Positions 24,010 to 34,897 of a DNA stretch of 52,557 nt are shown in pieces. The stretch spans positions 1-52,557 of the forward strand of contig JALFZG010000067.1 of NCBI GenBank assembly GCA_022784645.1, given 5' to 3'. Source of the stretch: Bacteroidales bacterium (GTDB taxonomy: Bacteria > Bacteroidota > Bacteroidia > Bacteroidales > Paludibacteraceae). The position numbers were made by a program, and so were the translations under genes. The notes under the pieces are model-generated. The model was not told the DNA's origin. It made no database searches and saw only the letters and a list, made by a program, of their open reading frames with translations. Position 1 is the stretch's first letter, and the number at the start of each line of letters is the position of its first letter.

Positions 24010-24486
24010 ATGGCATTGCGCGTAATCAACATAGTACCCGGCACGTCAGCTGATGGTCCAGGCCTTCGCACCAGCATCTATTTTGCAGGGTGTGACCATC
24101 GTTGCCCCGGTTGCCATAACCCTGCTTCTTGGCCATTTGATGCAGGCGAGGAGAAGACTGTTGATGACTTAATGAAAGTGATTCGCTATAATCGGTTTCA
24201 TGTGACGTTCTCCGGTGGTGATCCTATGTATCAGGCCGCTGAATTGCTTCCGCTTGCGAAAGCGATTACGGAGATGGACTTGAAGATTTGGTGCTATACC
24301 GGTTTTCATTACGAGCAGATACGTGATAAATCGCCATATAAAGAGCTGCTTGAATACATAGATGTATTGGTAGATGGCCCGTATGTGGAGGCCCTCAAGC
24401 CCGTTGGACCGGCACTTCGATTCCGCGGTTCGTCTAACCAACGTTTTATCCGCCCCGCTACCGGAGAAGAACTTGTTTTTGAATAA
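24010..24486 (+). CDS. nrdG: Anaerobic ribonucleotide reductase activating protein
   Basis: A 158-residue radical SAM protein. The [4Fe-4S] motif CX3CX2C (C28, C32, C35 in GCDHRCPGCHN) and the Gly-rich TFSGGDPMYQ are both present. It cuts SAM to make the radical that installs the glycyl radical on NrdD. Its length fits the short NrdG family. The gene follows nrdD directly and ends at a strong terminator. Confidence 0.96.
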   Translation: MALRVINIVPGTSADGPGLRTSIYFAGCDHRCPGCHNPASWPFDAGEEKTVDDLMKVIRYNRFHVTFSGGDPMYQAAELLPLAKAITEMDLKIWCYTGFHYEQIRDKSPYKELLEYIDVLVDGPYVEALKPVGPALRFRGSSNQRFIRPATGEELVFE

Positions 24487-24528
24487 CAAGTTATTAAAAT
24501 TTTATAAAGATAGGATTTGTAATGCATA

Positions 24529-24562
24529 AATAGCCCGCGTCTGATAATCGACGCGGGTTATT
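24529..24562 (+). terminator. Terminator after nrdG
   Basis: AATA-g-CCCGCGTC (24529-24541) pairs with GACGCGGG-t-TATT (24550-24562) around an 8-base loop. GC-rich core, AT-rich ends. Confidence 0.85.
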
Positions 24563-24614
24563 TGTGGGAAAATACGCAAAAAAAAGTGCTTTTTTATTAA
24601 AAAATTGCGTTTTT

Positions 24615-24647
24615 TTTGGTCGTTTGAAAAATTATTCGTATTTTTGC
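24615..24647 (+). promoter_or_regulatory. Promoter of the glsA-like operon
   Basis: TTTG (24615-24618), a 20-base spacer and TATTTTTGC (24639-24647), 18 bases before the ATG at 24666. Confidence 0.75.
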
Positions 24648-24665
24648 ATTTTCTTTTGAAAAATC

Positions 24666-25514
24666 ATGAATGAACCATTGCAAATACACGTTCGAGAAGT
24701 GCTTCGCGCGAAAGCACCGAATGCTCGTGTGCCAGAGTTTGTGATTCGCTTTTTGGAACGGATTGTTCATCAAGATGAGATAAATGCATTTTTGGCAAAG
24801 CTCCATGGTATAACCGGAGCTGCATTTGCTCGTGCTACGTATGAAGAACTCTTTGGGGTACAGGTTTCTATCGAAGGAAAGGAGAATATTCCGCTGGATG
24901 ATGCTCCGCTGATTTTCGCATCCAACCATCCGCTTGGTGCGATAGATGGGGTTATTGAAGCCACGCTTGTATCGGAAGTTAGGAAACGTCCACTTAAGTT
25001 GATTGTAAATGATTTTCTGATGTATATTGAGCCACTTCGCGAGTTTTTTGTGCCGGTAAATAAAGTAGGTAAGCAGAGTCGCGAGAATTTTCAATTGCAG
25101 CAGCAGATGTGGGATTCAGGTTGCGACGTGCTGACTTTTCCAGCGGGTATGTGCAGCCGCAGGCAACGCAATATGTGGAGCAAGAAACCGCGTTATGTAG
25201 TGCATGATTTGCAGTGGCAGAAGTCGTTTATTCAAAAGGCTCGTACGTATCAGCGTGATATCGTACCCGTTTATTTTGATGGTCAAAATACCCGACGTTT
25301 TTACCTCATTGCCTATTGGCGGAAATTGCTAGGTATCAAGCTCAATATTGAGATGCTTTTTCTTGTGGATGAGATGTTCCGCACGAAAGGGAAGCATTTT
25401 AAGGTGAGGGTAGGAAAACCCATTTCCTGGACCACGTTTGACGACAGCAAAACGCCGATGGAATGGGCTCAAATTATGCAAGATCAGGTGTATGCAATGG
25501 CAAATAATGAATAA
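24666..25514 (+). CDS. Lipid O-acyltransferase, GlsA-like
   Basis: A 282-residue PlsC-superfamily acyltransferase. The active-site motif reads SNHPLGAIDGV (HX4D, His near 97), with an acceptor-site stretch TFPAGMCSRRQRNMW. In Bacteroides thetaiotaomicron two adjacent genes, glsB and glsA, make glycine lipids: GlsB N-acylates glycine and GlsA adds the second, ester-linked acyl chain. The neighbouring GNAT-type gene makes GlsA the best match here. It acts at the inner membrane. The order here is the O-acyltransferase first, then the N-acyltransferase. The last codons overlap the next gene's likely start. A general acyltransferase role cannot be excluded. Confidence 0.8.
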   Translation: MNEPLQIHVREVLRAKAPNARVPEFVIRFLERIVHQDEINAFLAKLHGITGAAFARATYEELFGVQVSIEGKENIPLDDAPLIFASNHPLGAIDGVIEATLVSEVRKRPLKLIVNDFLMYIEPLREFFVPVNKVGKQSRENFQLQQQMWDSGCDVLTFPAGMCSRRQRNMWSKKPRYVVHDLQWQKSFIQKARTYQRDIVPVYFDGQNTRRFYLIAYWRKLLGIKLNIEMLFLVDEMFRTKGKHFKVRVGKPISWTTFDDSKTPMEWAQIMQDQVYAMANNE

Positions 25515-26478
25515 GATGCAAGAGATAATATCCCCCGTATCGCCAGAGCTTCTCAAAGAAGAGTTGGCACGTGTTCGATTCATTCGTCCGACTTGTAAAG
25601 CCGGCAATTTGATATATGACTTTACGGCTCATGAGGCTCCTAATCTGATGCGTGAGGTAGGACGCCTTCGCGAGATTGCTTTTCGTCAAGCTGGTGGTGG
25701 CACTGGAAAAGATTGTGACATCGATGAATTGGATATCATGGCTGAGCCTTATCATCAGTTGATTGTGTGGGATCCTGAAAACGAAGCCGTTGTAGGTGGA
25801 TACCGATGGATTGATTGTTTGCACGTTCCGCTGGATGATAATGGGCAACCAATGGTCAGTTCGTCGCATCTTTTCAAGTATTCAGAGCAGTTCCTTACAG
25901 AATATTTCCCGCATACCATCGAGCTTGGTAGGGCGTTTGTTCAACCAGTATATCAAACGCGCGAGATGGGTAGCCGTTCGCTCTTTGCGCTTGATAATCT
26001 TTGGGATGGTTTAGGAGCTATTATCTATCAAAATAAGCATATCCGTTATCTTTTGGGTAAGGTTACGCTCTATCCTTCGTTTGAAGAGAAGGCCCGCAAT
26101 TTGATTTACGCGTATTTGGAGCAATTTAACCAGGATAAGCAGTTGCTTGCTGTTCCTCATCAAGCATTTGATGCCGATGAAAACGGACGAATTGCAGCAC
26201 AATCGCTCTTTACGGAGGCTTCTATTGAGGAGAACTTCAAACTGCTCCTAAATACTGTTCGACAGATGAATACGGTGGTACCGCCATTGTTTGTAGCCTA
26301 CTTGCATTTATGTCCTACACTTCGGTATTTCGGCAATGCGGCCAACGATGAGTTTGGCGATGTGTATGAAACAGGCATTATGGTTCCATTGGATGAGATT
26401 GATTCCGCTAAGAGAGACCGACATATTGGTTCGTTTGAGCGTTATTTGGCGGGTGATGAATGTGAAAAATTAATATAA
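25507..26478 (+). CDS. Lipid N-acyltransferase, GlsB/OlsB-like (GNAT fold)
   Basis: About 323 residues from ATG 25507, which overlaps the previous gene by 8 bases; ATG 25516 is also possible. The stretch LREIAFRQAGGGTGKDCDIDELD, then YHQLIVWDPENEAVVGGYRW, and ELGRAFVQPVYQ match the hemolysin/OlsB-type acyl-ACP-dependent N-acyltransferases (acetyltransferase GNAT_5 family). In Bacteroides the homologue GlsB forms N-acyl glycine, the first step in glycine and serine-glycine lipids. Together with the upstream gene this makes a complete two-step pathway. Tight spacing shows a single operon. Confidence 0.82.
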   Translation: MNKMQEIISPVSPELLKEELARVRFIRPTCKAGNLIYDFTAHEAPNLMREVGRLREIAFRQAGGGTGKDCDIDELDIMAEPYHQLIVWDPENEAVVGGYRWIDCLHVPLDDNGQPMVSSSHLFKYSEQFLTEYFPHTIELGRAFVQPVYQTREMGSRSLFALDNLWDGLGAIIYQNKHIRYLLGKVTLYPSFEEKARNLIYAYLEQFNQDKQLLAVPHQAFDADENGRIAAQSLFTEASIEENFKLLLNTVRQMNTVVPPLFVAYLHLCPTLRYFGNAANDEFGDVYETGIMVPLDEIDSAKRDRHIGSFERYLAGDECEKLI

Positions 26479-26480
26479 AA

Positions 26481-27140
26481 ATGGAAACAGTTCGAAAAAT
26501 GGTCTTATTGCTACTGCTTTGTGGAGTGGTAACATTGGTGCATGCCGAAACGATGGAACAACGTTTGGCATGGCATCATGAGCTTCGTGTAGGGTGGGGG
26601 GATCAGCTGTTTGAAACGCTCGTATGGCATCCTAAGACGATTGTTGTCTCTGCTGATGAATCGCGTTTGTTTGATTATAAAGAGAATTTTACGTATTACC
26701 AACATACGTTTTTGGAATATAATTATCGATTCAATCGGTGGTTCAGTTTGGGTGCATTGGTTGATTTGAGTGGTGTTTCGTGGGATGTAGTCACGCGAAA
26801 TGGTGTCGGACAAATTGTGGACGCAGAGGAAAATGAGTATTTCTTCAATGCCGTATTGATGCCAACTATGCAGTTTACCTATCTCCGTCATCCGTATGTA
26901 AATCTGTATTCCGGACTGGGCGCTGGCATGTGCATCAATAGTGGTACGGAAACCGATTTGAATGGTAAGCATACCGTTGTTGCACCAGCTGTCAACCTTA
27001 CATGGCTGGCGTTGAGCGTGAACTACGAGCGCTATTTTCTGTCCGTTGAATACGGAGGAATGTATGCGCTGCTGAATTCGAACACGATTTTTCTCGCCAA
27101 ATCGCGAATGATTACGGCTTCGTTTGGCGTTCGTTTTTAA
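26481..27140 (+). CDS. Exported outer-membrane beta-barrel-like protein
   Basis: A 219-residue protein with a signal peptide (hydrophobic VLLLLLLCGVVTLVHA, cleavage near residue 22). Alternating aromatic and polar stretches such as YYQHTFLEYNYRFNRWFSLG, NLYSGLGAGMCI and YFLSVEYGGMY, and a terminal ITASFGVRF ending in Phe, suggest a small eight-strand outer-membrane barrel. The specific family is not recognised. It starts 2 bases after the GlsB-like gene, so it is in the same operon. Confidence 0.7.
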   Translation: METVRKMVLLLLLCGVVTLVHAETMEQRLAWHHELRVGWGDQLFETLVWHPKTIVVSADESRLFDYKENFTYYQHTFLEYNYRFNRWFSLGALVDLSGVSWDVVTRNGVGQIVDAEENEYFFNAVLMPTMQFTYLRHPYVNLYSGLGAGMCINSGTETDLNGKHTVVAPAVNLTWLALSVNYERYFLSVEYGGMYALLNSNTIFLAKSRMITASFGVRF

Positions 27141-27169
27141 AGTGTAACCGTCTGAAAAATCTGAAAAGT

Positions 27170-28486
27170 ATGATGAAATCGAAAAAATATGCAGGTGTAG
27201 CACATATGCTTCCGTTCGGAATGCTATCGCTCGGGTTATCGCTTCTTTTGGCGTCCTGTACGTTTGGCGATAATTTTGATGTGGATTTTTCTTCGCTTCC
27301 CTCGGATCCAAGTATGTTTAAGGTAACCTCTCAGCGTACGAGTACGTTGGATGAGTTGCCTGCCGATTGCTATATCGAAGGTGTTCCGGCTGCAGAATAT
27401 GGTCAGCCAACTGAGCAGAGCCCCATGTGGCGCACTTCTTCAACCACTGCTGCTTCCGTCATGCAGGAAATTCTTGACTTTTCCAACCGTCGTACAGTCA
27501 TTGAGTTATCAGGCACGTATTGGTCAGTGGATGAGGAATGGAATGACGTTCAACTATCAGGAAAAGTGGTGCTTCCTGCCGATGGAAAGGCCGAGCGCAT
27601 TATCTTGGTTTCGCATTATACGATTGGCTCCAATGCAGAAGCGCCGTCGCGTTGTTTCCCCATAGAAGCGATGTTGGCGAAGATGGGATATGTGATGATT
27701 TTTCCTGATTATTTAGGGTATGGCGTTACGGCTGATAGGGTGCATCCGTATTTGGTGATGGACTTGACTGCTATCAACGTGCTGGATATGTATTTGGCTG
27801 TTCGCCCATTCCTTGAGGCTGCAGGAGTAGAAGTGGCGCACGATGAAATTCTCTTGATGGGCTATTCGCAAGGTGGGGCTACTACGATGGCCGTTCAACA
27901 TCTTATTGAGGCCGCATACTATGATGAAATCAAGATCCGGCGCGTATTTGCAGGAGGCGGTCCGTATGACGTTCTCGCTACCTATGACCATTTTGTTACC
28001 CGCGATACGGCCGACTATCCGATTGCCGTTCCCCTCGTGATGCAAGGTATGATTATTGGTAATAACTTGGATTTAAATATGGAGCAACTCATGCAACCAT
28101 ATGTGTATGAGAATATAGACTATTGGGTAAACTCCAAGCAATTTACTACTGCGCAAGTAAATAAGGCTATTGGTACGAAAATAACGCATAATATCCTTTC
28201 TGAAAAAGGCATGGATCGCACCTCAGAAGAAGTATCAGAGTTGTATAAAGCTATGACAACGAATTCCATCCTTTCTTACAGCTGGGAGCCACAAGCGCCT
28301 GTGTATTTGTTCCATTCGATGGATGATGAGGTCGTTACGTTTGCCAATGCGTCAAGGGCTCGCGTCAAATGGACCAATGCCAATATCCAATATAATTTTG
28401 GGCATTATGGCGGCCATATTCAGGGCTATCTTCGATTTGTGAGCAGCGTTAAAACCTTACTTGAGCAAGATCGTGAAATAAAATAA
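27170..28486 (+). CDS. Lipoprotein alpha/beta hydrolase
   Basis: A 438-residue protein with a lipoprotein signal (LLLASC, lipid-bearing Cys near residue 30). The nucleophile elbow GYSQG (231-235, Ser 233) and oxyanion-like context MIFPDYLGYG resemble secretory lipases and large alpha/beta hydrolases in Bacteroidota. Late residues PVYLFHSMDDEVV supply the acidic residue and FGHYGGHIQGYLRF the likely His. It would be an esterase or lipase facing the periplasm or surface. It lies 29 bases after the barrel protein in the glycine-lipid-like operon. The true start could be any of several early ATGs. Confidence 0.82.
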   Translation: MMKSKKYAGVAHMLPFGMLSLGLSLLLASCTFGDNFDVDFSSLPSDPSMFKVTSQRTSTLDELPADCYIEGVPAAEYGQPTEQSPMWRTSSTTAASVMQEILDFSNRRTVIELSGTYWSVDEEWNDVQLSGKVVLPADGKAERIILVSHYTIGSNAEAPSRCFPIEAMLAKMGYVMIFPDYLGYGVTADRVHPYLVMDLTAINVLDMYLAVRPFLEAAGVEVAHDEILLMGYSQGGATTMAVQHLIEAAYYDEIKIRRVFAGGGPYDVLATYDHFVTRDTADYPIAVPLVMQGMIIGNNLDLNMEQLMQPYVYENIDYWVNSKQFTTAQVNKAIGTKITHNILSEKGMDRTSEEVSELYKAMTTNSILSYSWEPQAPVYLFHSMDDEVVTFANASRARVKWTNANIQYNFGHYGGHIQGYLRFVSSVKTLLEQDREIK

Positions 28487-28493
28487 TGAAAGT

Positions 28494-29402
28494 ATGAGAC
28501 GTCTGATATATAGTTGGTTTGGTGGATTGATTATTGCGGTAGCAATGCTGCTTTGTGCATGCGATCCTACTCCTATTTCGGTATCGGAAGATGTAGATAT
28601 TGAGTTAACAGTGGAGCAGGTGTCAGCAGGTTTTTGCCGAGTGAAATTTTCCACTTCTGATCCTGCCTATTATTTGATTGGTTGCGAGAAAGCTCGCGAT
28701 ACAGAGGCCCCCTATCGTATCCCGCATCAATTTATGATGTTGGCTCTCGATTCTGCCTATATGGAATACGTAAGTTGGCGCCACAAACTGCTGCTCGCAG
28801 GCAGTCCCTATATTGCTGAGTTTCCAGATCATTCGCTTCAATATGGCGATGCTGATAAGTGTTTTCAGTATCTTGAGCCGGATGCAGACTATTGGATATT
28901 TGCTTTCGTAGTGGATGCAACATCCAATAAGCCGGTAGGTGATTTACATTTTCTGACTATCCATACCGATTCAGCAAGTGCTATCCCGATGAAGTTCAAT
29001 TACCGAATTAATGGCAATTGGGATTATGGTTATCCGCTTGACTCCTCTGGTGCCATCATTGCAGATGTGCCTTGGGTAGGTGCTACAATGGACAGCCTTA
29101 CGCTTCGCGAACGAGGTTTTGCCGCTCCCGGACATTTCTTTGCAGATTCGTTTGCCACATTGTATTTGAACCGCAAGGCTATCACCCATTTTGGCGTCTA
29201 TGCTTGCGAAAATGATGGCGTAACGAGCACTCTCAATTTTGAGGAGAATCATACGTATTATACGGCTATGGCTTCTCTTGACGGCCCTATCTCCAAAGGC
29301 GAAGCTCCGAAATATTTTTCAATGTTTCGCTTTACATGGAAAGGCGATTCTACGCAACTTTTTATGACTCATGATAAGGATAATACGGCCGGAGCGTGGT
29401 AA
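28494..29402 (+). CDS. Lipoprotein of unknown function
   Basis: A 302-residue protein with a lipoprotein signal (MLLCAC, likely lipidated Cys 23). After that it looks like one or two beta-rich domains, for example SAGFCRVKFSTSDPAYYLIG (fibronectin III-like spacing), LEPDADYWIFAFVVDA, and a C-terminal part NRKAITHFGVYACEND with THTYYTAMASLDG-like repeats. I do not recognise the family. It is the last gene of the operon, 7 bases after the hydrolase. Confidence 0.7.
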   Translation: MRRLIYSWFGGLIIAVAMLLCACDPTPISVSEDVDIELTVEQVSAGFCRVKFSTSDPAYYLIGCEKARDTEAPYRIPHQFMMLALDSAYMEYVSWRHKLLLAGSPYIAEFPDHSLQYGDADKCFQYLEPDADYWIFAFVVDATSNKPVGDLHFLTIHTDSASAIPMKFNYRINGNWDYGYPLDSSGAIIADVPWVGATMDSLTLRERGFAAPGHFFADSFATLYLNRKAITHFGVYACENDGVTSTLNFEENHTYYTAMASLDGPISKGEAPKYFSMFRFTWKGDSTQLFMTHDKDNTAGAW

Positions 29403-29506
29403 TCAATATTAACAGAATTTAGGGTTTGGAAGCGCATTTTGACTGCTAAAATCGGGCATTCTTTTCTTTGAAAAGGATAGTAAAGTCGTTTTTTCATGTT
29501 TTTTTC

Positions 29507-29538
29507 TTGCACATGTCAGAAAAAAGCAGTAACTTTGC
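29507..29538 (+). promoter_or_regulatory. Promoter of the zeta-toxin-like gene
   Basis: TTG (29507-29509), a 20-base spacer and TAACTTTGC (29530-29538). The spacer CATGTCAGAAAAAAGCAG is nearly identical to those of two other promoters in the window (51126-51158 and 52425-52455, minus). Confidence 0.75.
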
Positions 29539-29561
29539 GCCCAAATCGGTAAAAAAGATTC

Positions 29562-30137
29562 TTGGACAAAACACTTTACATAATTGCGGGCCCCAATGGC
29601 GCAGGTAAGACGACTGCTGCCAAGACCCTTCTCCCTGCGCTTTGGCAGTGCCGGGAGTTTGTAAATGCTGATGAGATAGCTCGAGGATTATCGCCCTTTA
29701 ACCCCGAAGCCATGGCAGTGCATGCTGGACGACTGATGCTCGCTCGCGTCAATCAGTTGCTGGATGGCGAAGAGTCGTTTTCGGTAGAGACAACGCTTGC
29801 TACGCGCTCATATATTAGATTAGTAGAAAAGGCGCATGCGCGCGGATTCCGCGTATCGCTGCTTTTCCTTTGGCTCAATTCGCCGGAGATGGCACGATTG
29901 CGCGTAAGCCAGCGCGTAAGCGAAGGCGGACATAATATCGATGATGACGTCATTCGTAGGCGTTACAAATTGGGTATTCAGAATCTATTTAATTTGTTTA
30001 TCCCAATAGCCGACGATTGGGCTATCTATGATAATTCCGTTACGCCCCGCATTTGTGTGGCATCTGGAACCAGAGGTGCGATGATAGATATCTTTGACGC
30101 CGATCGTTATTCTGAAATTTTAAGTCTATGTCAGTAG
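29562..30137 (+). CDS. Zeta-toxin family kinase-like protein
   Basis: A 191-residue P-loop protein. The Walker A motif GPNGAGKTT is at 10-18, FVNADEIARGLSP follows, and SVETTLATRSY matches the zeta-toxin substrate region. Known zeta toxins phosphorylate UDP-GlcNAc and so block cell-wall synthesis. The start is TTG 29562; no ATG lies between the promoter and the Walker motif. A small protein gene overlaps its 3' end by 10 bases. In classical systems the epsilon antitoxin is upstream, so this arrangement differs. Toxicity is not shown by sequence. Confidence 0.85.
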   Translation: MDKTLYIIAGPNGAGKTTAAKTLLPALWQCREFVNADEIARGLSPFNPEAMAVHAGRLMLARVNQLLDGEESFSVETTLATRSYIRLVEKAHARGFRVSLLFLWLNSPEMARLRVSQRVSEGGHNIDDDVIRRRYKLGIQNLFNLFIPIADDWAIYDNSVTPRICVASGTRGAMIDIFDADRYSEILSLCQ

Positions 30138-30322
30138 AGAAATACCGTCAGAACATTTCCGAATTAAAAGAAGGAATGGCACTCGCAGAGTATAATATGC
30201 TCCGCGAAAAAGCTATGCGCAACGAAACCCTGATTCAATCCGACGGTCAGGGGGGCACGGTTGAAGTGTCGGCTCGTGAGCTCTTTGAGAAGCTGTATGG
30301 CGAACCAGCGCCTACCTTTTAA
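30128..30322 (+). CDS. Small protein paired with the zeta-like gene (candidate antitoxin)
   Basis: A 64-residue, mainly helical and acidic protein (MSVEKYRQNISELKEGMALA, ending SARELFEKLYGEPAPTF). Its start overlaps the zeta-like gene, typical of toxin-antitoxin pairs. I do not recognise a named family. Antitoxin function is inferred from the overlap and size only. Confidence 0.65.
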   Translation: MSVEKYRQNISELKEGMALAEYNMLREKAMRNETLIQSDGQGGTVEVSARELFEKLYGEPAPTF

Positions 30323-30377
30323 CCCCATAACCCTTACGAATTACTTTCTTAAAATCAACTCATAAATTCACGTTTTT

Positions 30378-32246
30378 ATGGCAGAAAACAAACTTAACAT
30401 CGCTGCTGATTTTGCTCCGATTTCTACTGAGGAATGGAAGAACAAAATCATCTCCGATTTGAAAGGCGCCGACTTTGATAAAAAGCTTGTATGGCGCACA
30501 ACAGAAGGCTTCAACGTTCAGCCTTTCTATCGTCTGGAAGACGTTAAAAATCTCCAGGCTACTGCTTCCGCACCTGGCCAGTTCCCGTATGTGCGTGGCA
30601 TCAAAGAAGACAACAATTGGTATGTTCGTCAGAACATCGAAGTGGAATGCCCCAAAGAAGCTAATGCCAAAGCGCTTGACATTCTTCAGAAGGGTATCAA
30701 TTCGCTTGGTTTCAGCGTAAAGAAAGCACAACTCTCTGCTGAATTTATAGCAGAACTTCTCGAGGGTATTTATCCGGAGGTTGTAGAGCTTAACTTCATG
30801 ACTTGCCCGGGTGCAACCCTTCCGTTGGCTCAGTTGCTCCATGAGTATTTTACCAAGAAGAACCTCAATCTTGCAGAGCTCAAGGGATCTATTTCTTCTG
30901 ATCCTATCGACCGCATGCTGATGGTAGGTAAGGCGTTCAATGCAGAAGATGTAACCAAGCGTATTCTCAATGCCGTTGAAGCTCATAAACTTCTTCCCGG
31001 ATATCAGACGATTGCTGTGAATTCGCTTAACCTCTGCAATGCAGGTGCATATTGTGCTCAGGAGCTCGCTTATGCACTCGCTTGGGGCGCTCAGTACATG
31101 ACGCTTCTTACCGATGCCGGTGTAGATGCTTGCGAAGCTGCTAAAGCAATCAAATTTAATATGGGTGTTCAGGGTAACTACTTCATGGAGATTGCTAAGT
31201 TCCGTGCTGCTCGTCTGCTTTGGGCGAAGATTGCTAAAGCATATGGCTGCTGCGATGAAGCTTGCAAAATGCATACTTCTGCAACTACCAGCACGTATAA
31301 TATGACGGTTTATGACGCACACGTTAACTTGCTCCGTTCGCAGACCGAGGCAATGTCGGCTGCTATTGCAGGTGTAGATTCTATCGTTGTTACTCCGTTT
31401 GACGTTACCTATAAGAAATCCGACGATTTCTCAGAGCGTCTGGCTCGCAACCAGCAACTCTTGCTCGCTGAGGAATCGCATTTCACCAAAGTGATTGACC
31501 CGTCGGCTGGTTCTTATTATATTGAGAACCTCACCGCAATGATTGCTGAGGAAGCATGGAAGCGCTTCCTGGGTATTCAGGAAGATGGCGGTATGCTGGC
31601 TCAGGTTATCGCAGGTAAAGTACAAGACGATATAGAAGCTACGCAGGTTAAGCGCTTTAAGGATGTTGCTCAGCGTAAGGAGTGCTTGCTCGGTACCAAC
31701 CAGTTCCCGAACTTCACGGAGAAAACCGATGGCAAGATTACGCTCGATAAGGCTTGCTGTAAGGCGGAATGCGGTTGCGAAGAGCACACCGGCACGCGCA
31801 CTATTACTATTCGTCGTGCTGCAGAGCAGTTTGAAGAACTTCGTCTGAACACCGAGGCTACTCGTCAGCCCAAGGTATTCATGCTTACGATTGGCAACCT
31901 TGCTATGCGTCTGGCTCGCTCGCAGTTCAGCTGCAACTTCTTCGCTTGCGCTGGTTATCAGGTAATTGATAACAACGGATTCAAGACCGTAGAAGAAGGT
32001 GTTGCTGCTGCAGAAGCTGCTGGTGCTGATATCATTGTACTCTGCTCGTCAGACGACGAATATGCTGAGTATGCACCTGCTGCTTATGAGCTTATCAAAG
32101 CTCACGGTAACAAGCAGATCTTCGTTGTAGCTGGTGCACCGGCTTGCATGGAGGATCTCAAGGCTGCTGGCATCGAGAACTTCATCCACGTTCGCGTAAA
32201 CGTACTCGACGAACTCCGCAAATATTCTGCACAACTCCTTAAATAA
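30378..32246 (+). CDS. mutA: Methylmalonyl-CoA mutase small (beta) subunit
   Basis: A 622-residue protein, the usual size of the small subunit. It has the barrel domain with [21 protein letters not shown] and [20 protein letters not shown], and a C-terminal B12-domain-like part that lacks the DxHxxG cobalamin ligand ([18 protein letters not shown] stands there), as expected for the inactive subunit. It partners MutB to interconvert methylmalonyl-CoA and succinyl-CoA, used in propionate formation. It starts 29 bases before mutB when measured from its stop. No clear own promoter is seen. Confidence 0.96.
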   Translation: MAENKLNIAADFAPISTEEWKNKIISDLKGADFDKKLVWRTTEGFNVQPFYRLEDVKNLQATASAPGQFPYVRGIKEDNNWYVRQNIEVECPKEANAKALDILQKGINSLGFSVKKAQLSAEFIAELLEGIYPEVVELNFMTCPGATLPLAQLLHEYFTKKNLNLAELKGSISSDPIDRMLMVGKAFNAEDVTKRILNAVEAHKLLPGYQTIAVNSLNLCNAGAYCAQELAYALAWGAQYMTLLTDAGVDACEAAKAIKFNMGVQGNYFMEIAKFRAARLLWAKIAKAYGCCDEACKMHTSATTSTYNMTVYDAHVNLLRSQTEAMSAAIAGVDSIVVTPFDVTYKKSDDFSERLARNQQLLLAEESHFTKVIDPSAGSYYIENLTAMIAEEAWKRFLGIQEDGGMLAQVIAGKVQDDIEATQVKRFKDVAQRKECLLGTNQFPNFTEKTDGKITLDKACCKAECGCEEHTGTRTITIRRAAEQFEELRLNTEATRQPKVFMLTIGNLAMRLARSQFSCNFFACAGYQVIDNNGFKTVEEGVAAAEAAGADIIVLCSSDDEYAEYAPAAYELIKAHGNKQIFVVAGAPACMEDLKAAGIENFIHVRVNVLDELRKYSAQLLK

Positions 32247-32274
32247 TATAACTTGGAATAAATTCTATTTTGTT

Positions 32275-34446
<2,172 letters not shown>

Positions 34447-34503
34447 TCTCTCAATTGTGTTTGGATTGAATACATAGTTCAAAATCCAACTCACTCTCCT
34501 TTC

Positions 34504-34546
34504 AAGAGGGTGTGTCGAAAAGGCACGCTCTCTTATTTTTTGTTTT
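34504..34546 (+). terminator. Terminator after mutB
   Basis: AAGAGGGTGTG (34504-34514) pairs with CACGCTCTCTT (34524-34534) using two G-U pairs, followed by ATTTTTTGTTTT. Confidence 0.8.
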
Positions 34547-34572
34547 ATGAGTAAACCTTATGCCATATAAGA

Positions 34573-34745
34573 CACGTTCATCGCATGTTCTTCGCACGTT
34601 CATCGCACGTTCATCGCACGTTCATCGCATGTTCTTCGCATGTTCTTCGCACGTTCATCGCACGTTCATCGCATGTTCATCGCACGTCATCGCACGTCAT
34701 CGCACGTTCATCGCACGTCATAGCATGTTCTTCGCACGTTCATCG
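34573..34745 (+). repeat. 11-bp tandem repeat array B (16 units)
   Basis: Sixteen units of CACGTTCATCG and variants CATGTTCTTCG, CATGTTCATCG; thirteen are 11 bases and three are 10 (CACGTCATCG, CACGTCATAG). The array lies between the mutB terminator and the hydrolase gene. It shares its consensus with array A at 14470-14523, and in both cases reads CACGTTCATCG in the direction of the next gene. The reading frames across it are artefacts of the repeat. The remaining 34746-34897 stretch holds no gene. Confidence 0.95.
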
Positions 34746-34897
34746 CGTAAGTTTCGTTATCTGCAAAGGTATTTTTGTGGAAAAATGAAAACCTACGACA
34801 ATTATACGTCACACAATCTACTTAGGCACGATTTTTGTAAGATTGAAAATGGAGATAATCTCCTGAACCTAACTATTCAAACTTAAACTTTACAACA

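Noticed and set aside
34573..34745. CRISPR array
   Set aside because: Units are only 11 bases with no spacers between them, and no cas genes are nearby.
34560..34886. Repetitive frames such as MFFARSSHVHRTF
   Set aside because: Produced entirely by the 11-bp tandem repeat; because 11 is not a multiple of 3 all frames look alike.
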